A stretch of DNA of 64,000 nucleotides from Serratia sarumanii. Lineage in GTDB: Bacteria; Pseudomonadota; Gammaproteobacteria; Enterobacterales; Enterobacteriaceae. The DNA is taken from assembly GCF_029962605.1 (NCBI RefSeq), contig NZ_CP124750.1, forward strand, positions 4,526,001 through 4,590,000, given 5' to 3'. The notes below the pieces were generated by a model. The model saw only the letters and a program-made list of their open reading frames with translations. It was not told the origin of the DNA and ran no database searches. Of the stretch, positions 14,247-25,488 are shown in pieces (the stretch's first letter is position 1; each line of letters opens with the position of its first letter). A program made the position numbers and the translations under genes.

Positions 14247-14996
14247 ATGACCACAGCACAACCTCTGCAAGGCAAAGTCGCGTTCGTCCAGGGCGGCTCA
14301 CGCGGCATCGGCGCCGCCATCGTGAAACGGTTGGCGAGCGAAGGGGCCGCGGTCGCCTTTACCTACGCCGCCTCGGCCGATCGCGCCGAAGCGGTGGCAA
14401 GCGCCGTTACCGCCGCCGGCGGCAAAGCCCTCGCCATCAAGGCCGACAGCGCCGATGCGGCGGCGCTGCAGCAGGCGGTGCGCCAGGCGGTCAGCCAGTT
14501 CGGCAACCTGGATATTCTGGTGAACAATGCCGGGGTGTTTACGCTGGGCAGCACCGAGGAGCTGGCGCTGGACGATCTGGATCGCATGCTGGCGGTCAAC
14601 GTGCGTAGCGTGTTCGTCGCCAGCCAGGAAGCGGCGCGCCACATGAACGACGGCGGCCGCATCATTCACATCGGCAGCACCAACGCCGAGCGCGTGCCGT
14701 TCGGCGGCGCGGCGGTGTATGCGATGAGCAAATCGGCGCTGGTCGGCCTGACCAAAGGCATGGCGCGCGATCTCGGCCCGCGCGGCATCACCGTCAATAA
14801 CGTGCAGCCCGGCCCGGTAGACACCGAGATGAACCCGGACGCCGGTGAGTTCGCCGAGCAGCTCAAGCAGCTGATGGCGATCGGCCGCTACGGCAAAGAT
14901 GAAGAGATCGCCGGCTTCGTCGCCTACCTCGCCGGCCCACAGGCGGGTTATATCACCGGCGCCAGCCTGAGCATCGACGGCGGCTTCTCGGCGTAA
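14247..14996 (+). CDS. Short-chain dehydrogenase/reductase
   Basis: 249 residues, a classical SDR. It has the NAD(P) motif GGSRGIG at residues 16-22, NNAG near 92, the catalytic Ser in IGSTNAE, the YxxxK motif as YAMSK, and PGPVDTEMNP after it. Its overall form resembles BdcA and 3-oxoacyl-ACP reductase-like SDRs, such as those giving cyclic-di-GMP or xenobiotic phenotypes, but no substrate can be assigned. The start at 14247 follows TTTGGAGA; an earlier in-frame ATG lacks such a site. It has its own terminator, shared with the convergent ssb gene. Confidence 0.9.
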   Translation: MTTAQPLQGKVAFVQGGSRGIGAAIVKRLASEGAAVAFTYAASADRAEAVASAVTAAGGKALAIKADSADAAALQQAVRQAVSQFGNLDILVNNAGVFTLGSTEELALDDLDRMLAVNVRSVFVASQEAARHMNDGGRIIHIGSTNAERVPFGGAAVYAMSKSALVGLTKGMARDLGPRGITVNNVQPGPVDTEMNPDAGEFAEQLKQLMAIGRYGKDEEIAGFVAYLAGPQAGYITGASLSIDGGFSA

Positions 14997-15011
14997 CCAT
15001 CCCTGAAATGC

Positions 15012-15040
15012 AAAAAGCCCCGTGAAGGGGCTTTTTTTTT
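15012..15040. terminator. Bidirectional terminator between SDR gene and ssb
   Basis: AAAAAGCCCC pairs with GGGGCTTTTT around a five-base loop. There is an A run on one side and nine T on the other, so it can end transcription from both convergent genes. Confidence 0.9.
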
Positions 15041-15059
15041 GGCTGCAAACGGCCGGATA

Positions 15060-15590
15060 TCAGAACGGGATATCGTCGTCGAAATCCATTGGCGGTTCGT
15101 TGCTGGTCGCCGGAGCGCTGTTCTGCGCCGGGCGCGACTGCTGCTGGCCGCCGCTGAACTGGTTGCCGCCCTGTGGCTGCTGAGGCTGGCCCCAACCGCC
15201 CTGGCCGCCGGCAGATTGACCGGCCGGTGCGCCGCCGCCCTGACGGCCGCCCAGCATCTGCATGGTGCCGCCGACGTTAACCACGATCTCGGTGGTGTAG
15301 CGATCCTGGCCGCTCTGATCCTGCCATTTACGGGTCTGCAGGGAGCCTTCGATGTAGACCTGAGAGCCTTTACGCAGGTATTCGCCCGCCACTTCGGCCA
15401 GTTTGCCGAACAGCACGACGCGGTGCCACTCGGTCTTCTCTTTCTGTTCGCCGGTCGCCTTGTCACGCCAGCTTTCGGAGGTCGCCAGGGTAATGTTGGC
15501 CACTGCGCCGCCGTTCGGCATGTAACGGACTTCTGGATCCTGACCCAGATTCCCGACCAGAATTACTTTGTTTACGCCTCTGCTGGCCAT
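15060..15590 (-). CDS. ssb: Single-stranded DNA-binding protein
   Basis: 176 residues. The N-terminal OB fold (1-112) is almost identical to E. coli SSB ([50 protein letters not shown]), followed by a Gly/Gln-rich flexible linker and the acidic tail MDFDDDIPF that docks repair and replication proteins. It works as a tetramer on single-stranded DNA in replication, recombination and SOS repair. The start at 15590 is chosen by homology; two extra codons upstream are possible. It diverges from uvrA, as in E. coli, across a region containing an SOS box. Confidence 0.98.
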
Positions 15591-15728
15591 GAGCACTTCT
15601 CCCGATGATTGATTTCTACACAGTATAAACGCGTCAGTTTACCACGCTGAGTGCGAAACCACACCCGTGTTGATAAGTGCGAATTGCATTCCAGAATTGT
15701 CTTTTCGATCGACCTTGTTGCATTCGCA

Positions 15729-15748
15729 TACTGGATATTCATTCAGGT
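15729..15748. promoter_or_regulatory. SOS (LexA) box between ssb and uvrA
   Basis: TACTGGATATTCATTCAGGT has the CTG-N10-CAG core and nearly equals the known E. coli uvrA box TACTGTATATTCATTCAGGT. It lies 120 bases upstream of uvrA and 139 upstream of ssb, so LexA can repress either divergent promoter. Confidence 0.92.
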
Positions 15749-15867
15749 TTTTTTGTGTCATAATTATGCGTTTCGACCTGGCTGTGCCGGTTTTTTGCGA
15801 GATCCATCACAAAATCCCCCGCAAAAATCGCGACAGGCGCGGTGTATCATCAAGACGGGAAGTGTAA

Positions 15868-18696
<2,829 letters not shown>

Positions 18697-18701
18697 TGCC
18701 G

Positions 18702-18740
18702 CCGGCGTGCGGGCCGTCGCTCAGGCGGCCCGCACGCCGG
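18702..18740 (+). terminator. Long GC-rich hairpin after uvrA
   Basis: A perfect 15-bp stem, CCGGCGTGCGGGCCG with CGGCCCGCACGCCGG, and a nine-base loop begin five bases after the uvrA stop. It is followed by CCCGTTTCGC, so the T run is weak. Probably the end of the uvrA transcript. Confidence 0.7.
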
Positions 18741-18925
18741 CCCGTTTCGCTGCAATCAAACAGAAACAGGCAAGATTTCGACATTTTCAGGCATTTCCCT
18801 CCGCGCTCACCGCTTTTATCATCAATGTTCCCTCGGCGGCCGCCCTGTCTGACTCAGGCCGCGTCTCACCGGCACTCCGCTGCCGGCCAAGCGTTGTCCC
18901 CCATACATTGATAACTGGAGCGACC

Positions 18926-19978
18926 ATGAACATTACCCATGCCTATGCCGCGCATGACGCGAAGTCTGCGCTGGTGCCTTTCGATTACCCACCGCGCGCC
19001 CTGCGCGACCACGATGTGCAAATTCAGGTGTTGTTCTGCGGCGTGTGCCATTCGGATCTGCACCAGGCGCGCAATGAATGGAGCAATACCATTTACCCGG
19101 TGGTGCCGGGCCACGAAATCGTCGGCCGCGTTAGCGCCGTCGGCGACCACGTCTCGCGTTACCGGGTCGGCGATCTGGTCGGCGTCGGGTGCATGGTGGA
19201 TTCCTGCCGCAGCTGCCCGAGCTGCGATGAGGGGCTGGAGCAGTATTGCGAGAACGGCTTCACCGGCACCTATAACGGTCAGGACCGCCAGACCGGCGCC
19301 GTGACCTACGGCGGCTACTCCACCGATCTGGTGGTGGATCAGGACTTCGTGCTGCGAGTGCCGGAGAATCTCGATCCGGCCGGGGTCGCGCCGCTGCTGT
19401 GCGCCGGCATCACCACCTATTCGCCGCTGCGCCAGTGGGGCGCGGGGCCAGGCAAAAAGGTCGGCATCGTCGGGCTCGGCGGGCTGGGGCACATGGGCGT
19501 CAAACTGGCGCGGGCGATGGGCGCGCACGTGGTGCTGTTCACCACCTCGCCGTCGAAAATCGAAGACGCTAAGCGTCTTGGCGCGCATGAAGTGGTGATT
19601 TCGCGCAACCCGGAGGAGATGGCGCAGCACGTCAACAGCTTCGACTTCATCCTCAACACGGTAGCGGCCCAGCACGATCTGAATCCGTTCCTCAACCTGC
19701 TGCGCCGCGACGGCACCCTGACGCTGGTCGGCGCGCCGGAGCACGATCATCCGTCGCCGCAGGTGTTCAATCTGATCATGAAGCGCCGCCGCATCGCCGG
19801 TTCGCTGATCGGCGGCATCGCGGAAACGCAAGAGATGCTGGACTTCTGCGGCCAACACGGCATCACGTCGGATATCGAGCTGATCCCGATGCAGCAGATT
19901 AATGAAGCCTATGAGCGCATGCTGAAAAGCGACGTGAAGTACCGCTTCGTGGTGGACATCGACTCGCTGCGGGTCTGA
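18926..19978 (+). CDS. Zinc-dependent alcohol dehydrogenase / aldehyde reductase (YahK/Ahr type)
   Basis: 350 residues, medium-chain dehydrogenase fold. The catalytic zinc site is seen as CGVCHSDLH with GHEIVG, the structural zinc as four Cys in the SCRSCPSCDEGLEQYC stretch, and the NADP-binding loop as GLGGLGHMGVKLARAMG. The length and pattern match the YahK/CAD-like aldehyde reductases that turn aldehydes into alcohols with NADPH. The start at 18926 follows CTGGAG and matches family N-termini. It is a single gene with a strong terminator. Natural substrate cannot be read from sequence. Confidence 0.9.
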   Translation: MNITHAYAAHDAKSALVPFDYPPRALRDHDVQIQVLFCGVCHSDLHQARNEWSNTIYPVVPGHEIVGRVSAVGDHVSRYRVGDLVGVGCMVDSCRSCPSCDEGLEQYCENGFTGTYNGQDRQTGAVTYGGYSTDLVVDQDFVLRVPENLDPAGVAPLLCAGITTYSPLRQWGAGPGKKVGIVGLGGLGHMGVKLARAMGAHVVLFTTSPSKIEDAKRLGAHEVVISRNPEEMAQHVNSFDFILNTVAAQHDLNPFLNLLRRDGTLTLVGAPEHDHPSPQVFNLIMKRRRIAGSLIGGIAETQEMLDFCGQHGITSDIELIPMQQINEAYERMLKSDVKYRFVVDIDSLRV

Positions 19979-19984
19979 TGACGG

Positions 19985-20010
19985 CGGGCGCCCAACGGCG
20001 CCCGTTTTTT
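19985..20010 (+). terminator. Terminator of the alcohol dehydrogenase gene
   Basis: CGGGCGCC and GGCGCCCG form an eight-base stem with a CAAC loop, followed by six T. It overlaps the last two bases of the convergent acetyltransferase stop. Confidence 0.88.
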
Positions 20011-20566
20011 ATAGCTGCTTGATGATCCTGGCCGGGTTGCCGCCCACCACGCAATTGGCCGGCACGTCTTTGGTTACCACCGCACCGGAGGCAACGACCG
20101 CATTGTCGCCGATGGTCACCCCCGGATTGATCACCGCGCGCCCGCCGATCCACACGTTATCGCCAATCCTGACCGGTTTGCCGAACTCCGCCCCACCGAC
20201 GCGGGTCTCGGCGTCCAGCGGATGGGTCGCGGTGTAGATATGCACGCCCGGCGCCAGCAGGCAGTTGTCGCCGATATGCACCTCGCACACGTCGAGGATC
20301 ACGCAGTCGAAGTTGGCGTAGAAGTTCTTGCCCAGATAGATGTTATAGCCGTAGTCGCAGCGGAAGGTCGGCTCGATGGTGCCGCCCTGATAGCCGCCCA
20401 GCAACTCGCCCAGCCACTGTTTGCGCAGCTCGCCCTCTTCCGGCGAGGAGTGGTTATAGCGATGCGTCAGCTGGCGCGCGCGCCGACGTTCGCTGCGCAG
20501 CAGGTCATCGCCGGCGTCGTACAGTTCCCCGGCGATCATCTTGCGCTTTTCTTCGCTGATGGCCAT
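20009..20566 (-). CDS. maa: Maltose/galactoside O-acetyltransferase family protein (Maa-like)
   Basis: 185 residues. An N-terminal helical maltose-acetyltransferase cap ([23 protein letters not shown]) is followed by left-handed beta-helix hexapeptide repeats ([43 protein letters not shown]). The His of THPLD is the conserved catalytic base of Maa/LacA. It transfers acetyl from acetyl-CoA to sugars such as maltose or glucose. AAGGAGG precedes the chosen ATG at 20566. A second, different member of the family is encoded at 29863. Symbol by resemblance to E. coli Maa. Confidence 0.88.
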   Translation of the reverse strand: MAISEEKRKMIAGELYDAGDDLLRSERRRARQLTHRYNHSSPEEGELRKQWLGELLGGYQGGTIEPTFRCDYGYNIYLGKNFYANFDCVILDVCEVHIGDNCLLAPGVHIYTATHPLDAETRVGGAEFGKPVRIGDNVWIGGRAVINPGVTIGDNAVVASGAVVTKDVPANCVVGGNPARIIKQL

Positions 20567-20687
20567 GTCGGCCTCCTTATTTACCCGCGTTTCTTGAATG
20601 CCCAAGCGTAGCCGCTTTAGCCCGGCAATAAAAAGGGAACGTTCCCAACTTAAAACCGCGATCACGCTTTAACATGAAAAAGCAGGA

Positions 20688-20712
20688 GAAAACGGGCGGC
20701 GCCGCCGCCCGG
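20688..20712 (-). terminator. Terminator of the yjbQ-yjbR unit
   Basis: Read on the minus strand, a GC-only stem around GGGCGGCG/CGCCGCCC is followed by TTTTC, directly after the yjbR stop codon. Confidence 0.75.
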
Positions 20713-20715
20713 CAA

Positions 20716-21069
20716 TCAGGCGCGCAGTTCCTGGCGCACGTGTTCGGGCAGGCCTTCCACCACCAGCTGATAGGAGCTGTCGATCAGCGTGTAAAACTGC
20801 GAGTTCGGCAGGTTGCCGTCAAGAAACACCGTGTTCCAGTGCGCCTTGTTCAGGCCGTCGCAGGCGACGATCTCAGGATGGTGTTCACGCAGGCTTTCCG
20901 CCAGCTCCGGGCTGGACTTGACCGCTAGCGCCGGCCGCCCTTCGACCTCGCACACCATGGCGAACATCACGTCGCCCACCTTGATCTGGCTGGCCTGCCA
21001 CTGGTTCTGGTCGCTTTGCTCCGCGCCCGGCTTCGCCATGCAGTACTCCAGCAATGCACTGTTATTCAT
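20716..21069 (-). CDS. yjbR: MmcQ/YjbR family protein
   Basis: 117 residues: N-terminal NSALLEYCMAKPGAEQS, then QIKVGDVMFAMVCEVEGRPALAVKSSPE and KAHWNTVFLDGNLP, the typical double-stranded CyaY-like fold with the Trp-Asn-Thr stretch of the YjbR group. These proteins are DNA-binding-like in structure but no function is established. It lies five bases behind yjbQ, as in E. coli, and uses GGGGGAAT before the ATG at 21069; the longer frame would start inside yjbQ. Confidence 0.9.
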   Translation of the reverse strand: MNNSALLEYCMAKPGAEQSDQNQWQASQIKVGDVMFAMVCEVEGRPALAVKSSPELAESLREHHPEIVACDGLNKAHWNTVFLDGNLPNSQFYTLIDSSYQLVVEGLPEHVRQELRA

Positions 21070-21073
21070 TGGG

Positions 21074-21490
21074 TTATTCCCCCTGTAACGTGGCCACAAT
21101 ACGGCGTGCTCCGCCGTGGATGCGGTGCTCCCCCAGCCAGATGCCCTGCCATGTGCCCAACATCAGCCGCCCGTGCCTGACGGGCAGCGTCAGAGAAGCG
21201 CCCAGCAGCGAGGATTTGATGTGCGCCGGCATATCGTCCGGCCCTTCGTAGTCATGCTGATAGGGTGCGTTTTCCGGCACCTGACGCAGGAAATGCTGCT
21301 CCATATCGGCTCGCACCGTGGGATCGCAGTTCTCGTTGAGCGTCAGCGAGGCCGAGGTATGCTGCAGCAACAGATGCAACAGGCCGGTTTGCAGGCGGTG
21401 TAAGTGGGTTAACTGGTTGGTGATCTCGTCGGTAACCAGATGAAAGCCACGCGCTTTTGCGCTGAGGATTAGCGTTTGCTGATGCCACAT
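21074..21490 (-). CDS. yjbQ: UPF0047 family protein YjbQ
   Basis: 138 residues with the complete family signature [21 protein letters not shown] and the later [13 protein letters not shown], which holds the conserved Trp-Gln and His. E. coli YjbQ shows weak thiamine-phosphate synthase activity and the family is widely conserved; the true role is not settled. First gene of a pair with yjbR, both ended by the hairpin at 20.7 kb. Confidence 0.93.
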   Translation of the reverse strand: MWHQQTLILSAKARGFHLVTDEITNQLTHLHRLQTGLLHLLLQHTSASLTLNENCDPTVRADMEQHFLRQVPENAPYQHDYEGPDDMPAHIKSSLLGASLTLPVRHGRLMLGTWQGIWLGEHRIHGGARRIVATLQGE

Positions 21491-21557
21491 GAGTGAGCGC
21501 CCCTCAATCAGTATATTCTCTCTCCGGTTTGCGGCAACTTCGGCGGCGCGCCGGCAA

Positions 21558-21586
21558 TAAAAAAGGAGCGATATCGCTATCGCTCC
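21558..21586 (-). terminator. Terminator of tyrB
   Basis: GGAGCGATA and TATCGCTCC form a nine-base stem with a four-base loop and, on the minus strand, six T follow. Confidence 0.88.
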
Positions 21587-21616
21587 CCGATGAACGTCCG
21601 TTCAGACTAACAGGCG

Positions 21617-22810
21617 TTACTGCACCGCGGCAAACGCCTCGGCCACCTGACGCACGTTGTTGTGGTTCAGGCCGGCCACGCACATGCGGCCGCTGTGGAT
21701 CAGGTAGACGCCGAACTCTTCACGCAGGCGATCGACCTGCGCCGCGCTGAAGCCGGTGTAGCTGAACATGCCGCGCTGCGCCAGCAGGTAATCGAAGTTG
21801 CGCTGCGGCAGCGCGCTCTTCAGGGTGTCCACCAGCGCGTGACGCATCTCGAGAATGCGGGTGCGCATGCTCTCCACTTCGTCCAGCCACTGGGTTTTCA
21901 GCTGGGCGTCGTTCAGCACCTTGGCCACCAGCTGCGCGCCGAAGTTCGGCGGGCTCGAGTAGTTGCGGCGCACGGTGGCCTTCAGCTGGCCCAGCACGCG
22001 CCCGGCCGCCTCTTCGCTTTCGCACACCACCGACAGGCCGCCGACGCGCTCGCCGTACAGCGAGAAGATCTTCGAGAACGAGTTGCTCACCAGGCACGGC
22101 AGGCCGGCCGCCGCGATGGCGCGAATGGCGTAGGCATCCTGCTCCATGCCGCCGCCGAAGCCCTGATAGGCGATGTCGAGGAACGGAATGATTTCACGCT
22201 CGGCGATCACCTTGACCACCTCATCCCACTGGGCAGGGGTCAGGTCGGAACCGGTCGGGTTGTGGCAGCACGGGTGCAGCAGCGCGATGCTGTGCTTCGG
22301 CAGCTGTTTCAGCGCTGCGAGCATGGCGTCGAACTTCACGCCCAGGCTTTCGCCGTCGAAATACGGGTAGGTATTCACCTTGAAACCGGCGCCGCTGAAG
22401 ATGGCGACGTGGTTTTCCCAGGTGGGATCGCTGACCCACACCTGCGAATCCGGGAAGTAGCTTTTCAGGAAGTCGGCGCCCACTTTCAGCGCGCCGGAAC
22501 CGCCGACGGTCTGAATGGTGGCGATGCGCCCCTGCTGCAGCATCGGGTGCTGCGCGCCGAACAGCAGCTGCTGGATGGCGGAACGGTAGGGTTGCAGCCC
22601 TTCCATCGGCAGGTATACCGAGGCGCCGTGCTCGACGCTGTTCAACTGCGCTTGCGCCGCGGCGACCGCCCGCATCTGCGGGATGATGCCCTGCGCATCG
22701 TAGTACAGGCCGATACTCAGGTTCACCTTGTGTGCGCGCGGGTCTTGTTTGAATTTTTCCATCAGCGACAGAATGGGATCGCCGGCATAGGCGTCAACGT
22801 TCTGGAACAC
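21617..22810 (-). CDS. tyrB: Aromatic amino acid aminotransferase
   Basis: 397 residues, identical in length to E. coli TyrB and closely similar throughout ([35 protein letters not shown]). The PLP-binding lysine is in [16 protein letters not shown] near residue 247; the substrate carboxylate Arg is near the C-terminus in [11 protein letters not shown]. It makes tyrosine and phenylalanine from the 2-oxo acids and also works on aspartate and branched oxo acids. Gene order tyrB-alr-dnaB is retained except for an inserted regulator and a PheC-like gene. I looked for TyrR sites upstream and found none that is clear. Confidence 0.96.
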   Translation of the reverse strand: MFQNVDAYAGDPILSLMEKFKQDPRAHKVNLSIGLYYDAQGIIPQMRAVAAAQAQLNSVEHGASVYLPMEGLQPYRSAIQQLLFGAQHPMLQQGRIATIQTVGGSGALKVGADFLKSYFPDSQVWVSDPTWENHVAIFSGAGFKVNTYPYFDGESLGVKFDAMLAALKQLPKHSIALLHPCCHNPTGSDLTPAQWDEVVKVIAEREIIPFLDIAYQGFGGGMEQDAYAIRAIAAAGLPCLVSNSFSKIFSLYGERVGGLSVVCESEEAAGRVLGQLKATVRRNYSSPPNFGAQLVAKVLNDAQLKTQWLDEVESMRTRILEMRHALVDTLKSALPQRNFDYLLAQRGMFSYTGFSAAQVDRLREEFGVYLIHSGRMCVAGLNHNNVRQVAEAFAAVQ

Positions 22811-22896
22811 GGGGGTTTTCTCCTGGTTTATTTATTGTGGTTTGGGCACAGCGTTACGTTCCTAATATAGACGGAAAACCGCATTCGGTTTTAGCT

Positions 22897-23364
22897 TTAT
22901 CTCGCCACCGGCAACAAACCGTTTTCCTTGATGCGATTGAGCACCACCGCCGTTTTGATATGCGCCACGCTTTTGTGCGGCGACAGCGTCTGGCTGATGA
23001 ACTCGCTCAGCGCCGGCAGGTCCGCCACCGCCACTTTCAGCAGGTAATCGGCGTCGCCGGTGGTCTTGTAAGCGTCAAGGATCGCGTCCACCTCCTCCAG
23101 CATCTGATGAAAGCTGTCGATCTGCTCCTGCGCGTGCGTGATCAGGCTGACTTCGATCAGCCCCACCAGCCCCAGGCCGACCGCCTCCGGCGCCAGCCGC
23201 GCGTGGTAGCCGCGGATCAGCTGCGCCTGCTCCAGGCTGATGCGCCGCCGCGAACATTGGGAGGCGGAGAGCCCGACCAGCTCGCTCAGTTCCTGATTGG
23301 TCAGACGGCCGTTGGCCTGTAACAGCGTCAGGATTTTCATATCAAAATCGTCAATGTTGTACAT
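22897..23364 (-). CDS. Lrp/AsnC-family transcriptional regulator
   Basis: 155 residues. The N-terminal helix-turn-helix IDDFDMKILTLLQANGRLTNQELSELVGLSASQCSRR is followed by a RAM/AsnC effector domain with KTTGDADYLLKVAVAD and the usual dimer strand. AGGTGG precedes the ATG at 23364; a GTG two codons earlier is an alternative. It lies next to tyrB on the same strand, with a hairpin in the gap, and diverges from the PheC-like gene at 23580, so it is a natural candidate regulator of both (inference). Ligand probably an amino acid. Confidence 0.9.
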   Translation of the reverse strand: MYNIDDFDMKILTLLQANGRLTNQELSELVGLSASQCSRRRISLEQAQLIRGYHARLAPEAVGLGLVGLIEVSLITHAQEQIDSFHQMLEEVDAILDAYKTTGDADYLLKVAVADLPALSEFISQTLSPHKSVAHIKTAVVLNRIKENGLLPVAR

Positions 23365-23579
23365 AGCCACCTGTAAACTGTGTTAATAAATGTTGACGTT
23401 ACAGCCTACCAGTTTTTTTACCGTTGCCGACGTCACACCCTGGCGCTTAAATCGCGTACAGCAGCAACGCCCGGCGTTTTCGCCGGTAAGCGGCATAAAA
23501 AACGGCTAACTCATGCAGGTAAACGACAATTAACGGCGAAGTAACGCATAAAACCACGAATGTATAAAAAGGACGCCAG

Positions 23580-24347
23580 ATGAAAAAGCTACTCCCTCTC
23601 GCGCTGCTGCTCGCCGCCGGCGGCGCTGGCGCGCAATCCCACCTGGACAAGGTGCTGCAGCAAAAGACCCTGGAGGTCTGCACCACCGGCGACTACAAGC
23701 CCTATACCTTCCTCAAGGAAGACGGCGGCTATGAAGGCATCGACATCGATATGGCGGAGTCGCTGGCCAAGAGCCTGGGCGCCAAAGTGAAGTGGGTGAA
23801 AACCAGCTGGAAAACCCTGACGCCGGACTTCACCTCCGGCAAGTGCGATATCGCGATGGGCGGCATCTCCGTCACGCTGGAGCGACAAAAACAGGTGTTC
23901 TTCGCCGACAAGCTGGATACCGACGGCAAAATCCCGCTGGTGCGCTGCACCGACGTGAAGAAATACCGCACTCTCGAGCAGATCAACAAACCGTCGGTGC
24001 GCCTGCTGGAGCCGGCGGGCGGCACCAACGAAGCCTTCGTGCACGCCTATCTGCCGAAGGCCAAGCTGACGCTGACGCACGACAACATGAGCATTTTCCA
24101 GCAGTTGGTAGACCGCAAGGCGGACGTGATGATCACCGACGCCTCCGAGGCGCTGTACCAGCAGAAGCGCTATCCGAAGCTGTGCGCGGTGAATCCGAGC
24201 AAACCGATGCAGTACGGCGAGAAGGCTTACATGCTGCCGCGCGACGATCTGAGCTGGAAACTGTATGTGGATCAGTGGCTGCACCTGGCCAAGGCGACCG
24301 GCGAGTATCAGAAGATTATCGACAAGTGGTTGGCGGTAAAGAAGTAA
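23580..24347 (+). CDS. Periplasmic cyclohexadienyl (arogenate/prephenate) dehydratase-like protein, PheC type
   Basis: 255 residues. A short signal peptide (KKLLPLALLLAAGGAGAQS) leads to a solute-binding-protein fold. The pattern resembles Pseudomonas aeruginosa PheC along its whole length: TTGDYKPYTFLKEDGGYEGIDIDMA, DIAMGGISVTLERQ, GGTNEAFVHAYLPKAKL, MITDASEAL, EKAYMLPRDD and VDQWLHLAKATG. PheC converts prephenate or arogenate to phenylpyruvate or phenylalanine in the periplasm. An alternative is an amino-acid ABC binding protein, but no permease or ATPase genes lie nearby and the GGTNE stretch is PheC-like. AAAAAGGACG precedes the ATG. It diverges from the Lrp gene and neighbours tyrB. Confidence 0.75.
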   Translation: MKKLLPLALLLAAGGAGAQSHLDKVLQQKTLEVCTTGDYKPYTFLKEDGGYEGIDIDMAESLAKSLGAKVKWVKTSWKTLTPDFTSGKCDIAMGGISVTLERQKQVFFADKLDTDGKIPLVRCTDVKKYRTLEQINKPSVRLLEPAGGTNEAFVHAYLPKAKLTLTHDNMSIFQQLVDRKADVMITDASEALYQQKRYPKLCAVNPSKPMQYGEKAYMLPRDDLSWKLYVDQWLHLAKATGEYQKIIDKWLAVKK

Positions 24348-24360
24348 CCCGCTGAGAAAC

Positions 24361-24382
24361 GGGGCCGACGCACGTCGGCCCC
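24361..24382. terminator. Hairpin between convergent PheC-like gene and alr
   Basis: GGGGCCGACG pairs perfectly with CGTCGGCCCC over a two-base loop. No T run is present on either strand, so its terminator strength is uncertain. Confidence 0.55.
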
Positions 24383-24391
24383 TGCTGCGCA

Positions 24392-25471
24392 TCAGTCGCC
24401 GATGTATTCCATCGCCACGCGCTGCGTGAGCTTGGTGATAAGTTCGTAAGCGCTGATGCCGGTGCAGGCGGCGATGCGCTCGACCGGCAGCGCCTGGCCC
24501 CACAGCACCGCTTCATCCCCCACCTTATCGGCGGCGTCCGGCCCGAGATCGACCGAAATCATGTCCATCGACACCCGGCCGACGATCGGCACTTCGCGGC
24601 CGTTGATCAGGATCGGCGTACCGGTCGGCGCGCTGCGCGGGTAGCCGTCGCCGTATCCCATCGCCACCACGCCCAGCCGGGTATCGCGCGGGCTTACCCA
24701 GGTGCCGCCGTAGCCGACCGCTTCGCCGGCCTTGTGCTCGCGTACCGCGATCAGGCTGGATTTCAACGTCATCGCCGGCTGCAGCCCATGCTCGGCGCCG
24801 CTGCCGTTATCCAGAGGCGACACGCCGTACAAAATGATGCCGGGACGCACCCACTCATTGTGGGCATCCGGCCACAGCAGCGTGCCGCCGGACGCGGCGA
24901 CCGAGCGCTGGCCCGGTTTGCCGCGCGCGAACTGCTCGAAGCAGGCGATCTGTTTCAGGGTGGCGTCGGATTCCGGCTCATCGGCGCGGCTGAAGTGGCT
25001 CATGATATTGACCGGCTGCGCCACGTTGCGGCAGGCGCACAGGCGCTGATAAAACGCTTCCGCCTGTTCGGGGCGCACCCCCAGCCGATGCATGCCGGTA
25101 TCGAGCTTCATCCACACCGGCACCGGGCGCGCCAGCTCGGCCTGCTCCAGGGCTTCGAGCTGTTCGATGCTGTGTACCGCGGTTTCGATGTTGTTCGCCA
25201 CCAGCACCGGCAGATCTTCGGCACAGAAGAAGCCTTCCAGCAGCAGGATCGGTTTGACGATGCCGCCGGAGCGCAGCATCAGCGCCTCGCCGATGCGCGC
25301 CACGCCGTAGCAGTCGGCGTCTTGCAAGGTGTGGGCTGTTTCCAGCAGGCCATGTCCATAAGCGTTTGCTTTCACAACGGCAATCAGGCGGCTTTGCGGC
25401 GCCTGGCGGCGCACCTGTTGCAGATTATGTCGCAGAGCGCGGCGGTCGATTACAGCGGTTGCCGCTTTCAT
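24392..25471 (-). CDS. alr: Alanine racemase
   Basis: 359 residues. The PLP lysine lies in [11 protein letters not shown] at about residue 34; the second catalytic Tyr is in [14 protein letters not shown] near 254. The fold is an alanine-racemase TIM barrel followed by a beta domain. It supplies D-alanine for peptidoglycan in the cytoplasm. It begins 17 bases after dnaB in the same orientation, the order known from E. coli (dnaB-alr-tyrB), and is probably co-transcribed with it. Confidence 0.97.
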   Translation of the reverse strand: MKAATAVIDRRALRHNLQQVRRQAPQSRLIAVVKANAYGHGLLETAHTLQDADCYGVARIGEALMLRSGGIVKPILLLEGFFCAEDLPVLVANNIETAVHSIEQLEALEQAELARPVPVWMKLDTGMHRLGVRPEQAEAFYQRLCACRNVAQPVNIMSHFSRADEPESDATLKQIACFEQFARGKPGQRSVAASGGTLLWPDAHNEWVRPGIILYGVSPLDNGSGAEHGLQPAMTLKSSLIAVREHKAGEAVGYGGTWVSPRDTRLGVVAMGYGDGYPRSAPTGTPILINGREVPIVGRVSMDMISVDLGPDAADKVGDEAVLWGQALPVERIAACTGISAYELITKLTQRVAMEYIGD

Positions 25472-25488
25472 TTCAGTTCCTTAGCTGA

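Noticed and set aside
22811-23579. TyrR boxes (TGTAAA-N6-TTTACA) around tyrB and the PheC-like gene.
   Set aside because: Only a partial match, TGTAAACTGTGTTAATA near 23375, was found; half of the right arm differs and it overlaps the Lrp gene ribosome binding site.
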